From assembly GCA_003279715.1 (NCBI GenBank), contig QCGY01000001.1:1-64000 (forward strand): a stretch of 64,000 nucleotides of DNA, in the 5' to 3' direction. How positions within the stretch are numbered: the first letter of the stretch is position 1; the number at the start of each line of letters is the position of its first letter. Positions 63,399-64,000 of the stretch are shown here, one piece after another. Origin of the DNA: Pelagibacteraceae bacterium AG-390-D18 (GTDB lineage: Bacteria; Pseudomonadota; Alphaproteobacteria; Pelagibacterales; Pelagibacteraceae). The position numbers and the translations under genes are program-made. The notes under the pieces are model-generated. The model did not search any database. It had not been told where the DNA came from and saw only the letters and a list, made by a program, of their open reading frames with translations.

Positions 63399-64000
63399 TT
63401 AAATTCTAACAGGAATTCCTTTTAAATCCAAATATTCCTTAGCCTCTTTTACAGAATGTTTGCCATAGTGAAATATCGATGCTGCTAGAACTGCACTAAC
63501 TTTTCCCAATTTAATTCCATCTACTAAATGATCTAGATTGCCAACTCCACCAGATGCTATAACAGGAATATTTACTTTTGAAGATATCTTCGATATAAGC
63601 TCAATATCATAACCAACTTGAGTGCCATCTCTGTCCATTGATGTTACTAATAATTCACCTGCCCCGCTATCTTCCATTTTTTTTGAAAACTCAATTGCAT
63701 CTATTCCAGTATTATTTCTTCCGCCGTGAGTAAAAATTTCCCATTTATCTTGATTTTTTTTTGCATCAATTGCCACAACAATGCATTGAGATCCAAATTT
63801 TTTCGAACTTTCAATTATTACTTCTGGATTTTGAACTGCCGCAGTATTGATTGAGACTTTATCTGCTCCACAATTTAATAGCTTATTAATATCATCAACA
63901 CTTCTAACTCCACCTCCAACAGTTAATGGAACAAAACATTTTTTAGATGTTCTATCTACTACATCATAAATAGTTTCTCTATTTTCATTCGATGCAGTAA
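63399..64000 (-). CDS. hisF: Imidazole glycerol phosphate synthase subunit HisF (cut by window end)
   Basis: The reading frame is open to the window end, giving the C-terminal about 200 residues. The (beta/alpha)8 barrel has [57 protein letters not shown] and AASIFH. HisF cyclises PRFAR with ammonia from HisH, making imidazole glycerol phosphate and AICAR. It is followed by hisE. Confidence 0.93.
   Translation of the reverse strand, partial: TASNENRETIYDVVDRTSKKCFVPLTVGGGVRSVDDINKLLNCGADKVSINTAAVQNPEVIIESSKKFGSQCIVVAIDAKKNQDKWEIFTHGGRNNTGIDAIEFSKKMEDSGAGELLVTSMDRDGTQVGYDIELISKISSKVNIPVIASGGVGNLDHLVDGIKLGKVSAVLAASIFHYGKHSVKEAKEYLDLKGIPVRI

Noticed and set aside
1-64000. CRISPR arrays, insertion sequences, prophage, integrase or restriction systems
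   Set aside because: I looked for repeated spacers, transposase motifs and terminal repeats and saw none; the gene order is that of an ordinary core region.

Overview
The window looks like part of a streamlined alphaproteobacterial genome of the SAR11 clade (Pelagibacterales). I infer this from very AT-rich DNA, dense gene packing with many 1-11 base overlaps (TAATG, ATGA), few paralogues, and gene content: TRAP and ABC uptake systems, a rpe / heparinase-like / purH block, hemC-hemD, hisF-hisE-HIT, IalB-like and DUF2794 proteins. I see no insertion sequence, prophage, CRISPR array, rRNA or plasmid-type gene. One tRNA (Gly, GCC) is present. The window opens inside ftsY and ends inside hisF.

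Region 1 (1-8 kb): the 3' end of ftsY, a secreted protein of unknown function, a membrane-anchored alpha/beta hydrolase, an MFS permease and a tripartite TRAP transporter (DctM, DctQ, TakP-like binding protein). The DctM subunit carries an unusual soluble coiled-coil tail of about 330 residues. A strong hairpin separates the binding-protein gene from the membrane subunits.

Region 2 (8-16 kb): a minus-strand operon with a Zn-type alcohol dehydrogenase, a CUT1-type binding protein, two permeases and two non-identical ATPases whose active-site motifs are complementary and degenerate. It resembles rhizobial glycerol/polyol ABC systems. A divergent AcoR-like regulator lacks the AAA+ sigma-54 module. 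The shared intergenic region holds an imperfect dyad and a hairpin that covers the dehydrogenase ribosome binding site.

Region 3 (16-28 kb): a long minus-strand run of hydroxy-acid and keto-acid enzymes (3-hydroxyisobutyrate dehydrogenase family, D-2-hydroxyacid dehydrogenase, D-lactate dehydrogenase/GlcD family, aminotransferase, two tandem FMN hydroxy-acid oxidases), then a PagL-like lipid A deacylase and the cytochrome c maturation genes ccmC-D-E-F-G-H. ccmC, ccmF and ccmH are each interrupted by a +1 frameshift in a run of 7 or 9 A/T. The other three ccm genes, and longer A/T runs elsewhere in the window, are intact. This is the most striking anomaly here.

Region 4 (27-46 kb): hspQ, a YciB-like septation protein, DUF2794, BI-1, an aldo/keto reductase, IalB, argG, a DsbA/FrnE-like protein and PsiE. 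Next is a photolyase-related group: an FAD-domain protein with apparently reversed domain order, a 2OG-Fe(II) oxygenase, a glutamine amidotransferase, a 42-residue DUF2256 zinc-ribbon protein, a prokaryotic (6-4)-photolyase-like protein lacking most Fe-S cysteines, and a divergent SDR without its catalytic Tyr. Then come a PQQ-type sugar dehydrogenase, an MBL hydrolase, a haloacetate-dehalogenase-like hydrolase, folD, YggT, an MscS channel, hemD and hemC.

Region 5 (46-64 kb): tsaD, an EVE protein, acs with a lysine-rich N-terminus, a DUF4212/SSS symporter pair (acetate-type organic acid uptake, matching acs), rpe, a heparinase-like gene, purH, phhB, tRNA-Gly, a LON-domain protein, a UbiH-like hydroxylase, ftsK, lolA, a GNAT acetyltransferase, a HIT protein, hisE and hisF. 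No stretch over 300 bases lacks a gene once the frameshifted ccmC is counted.
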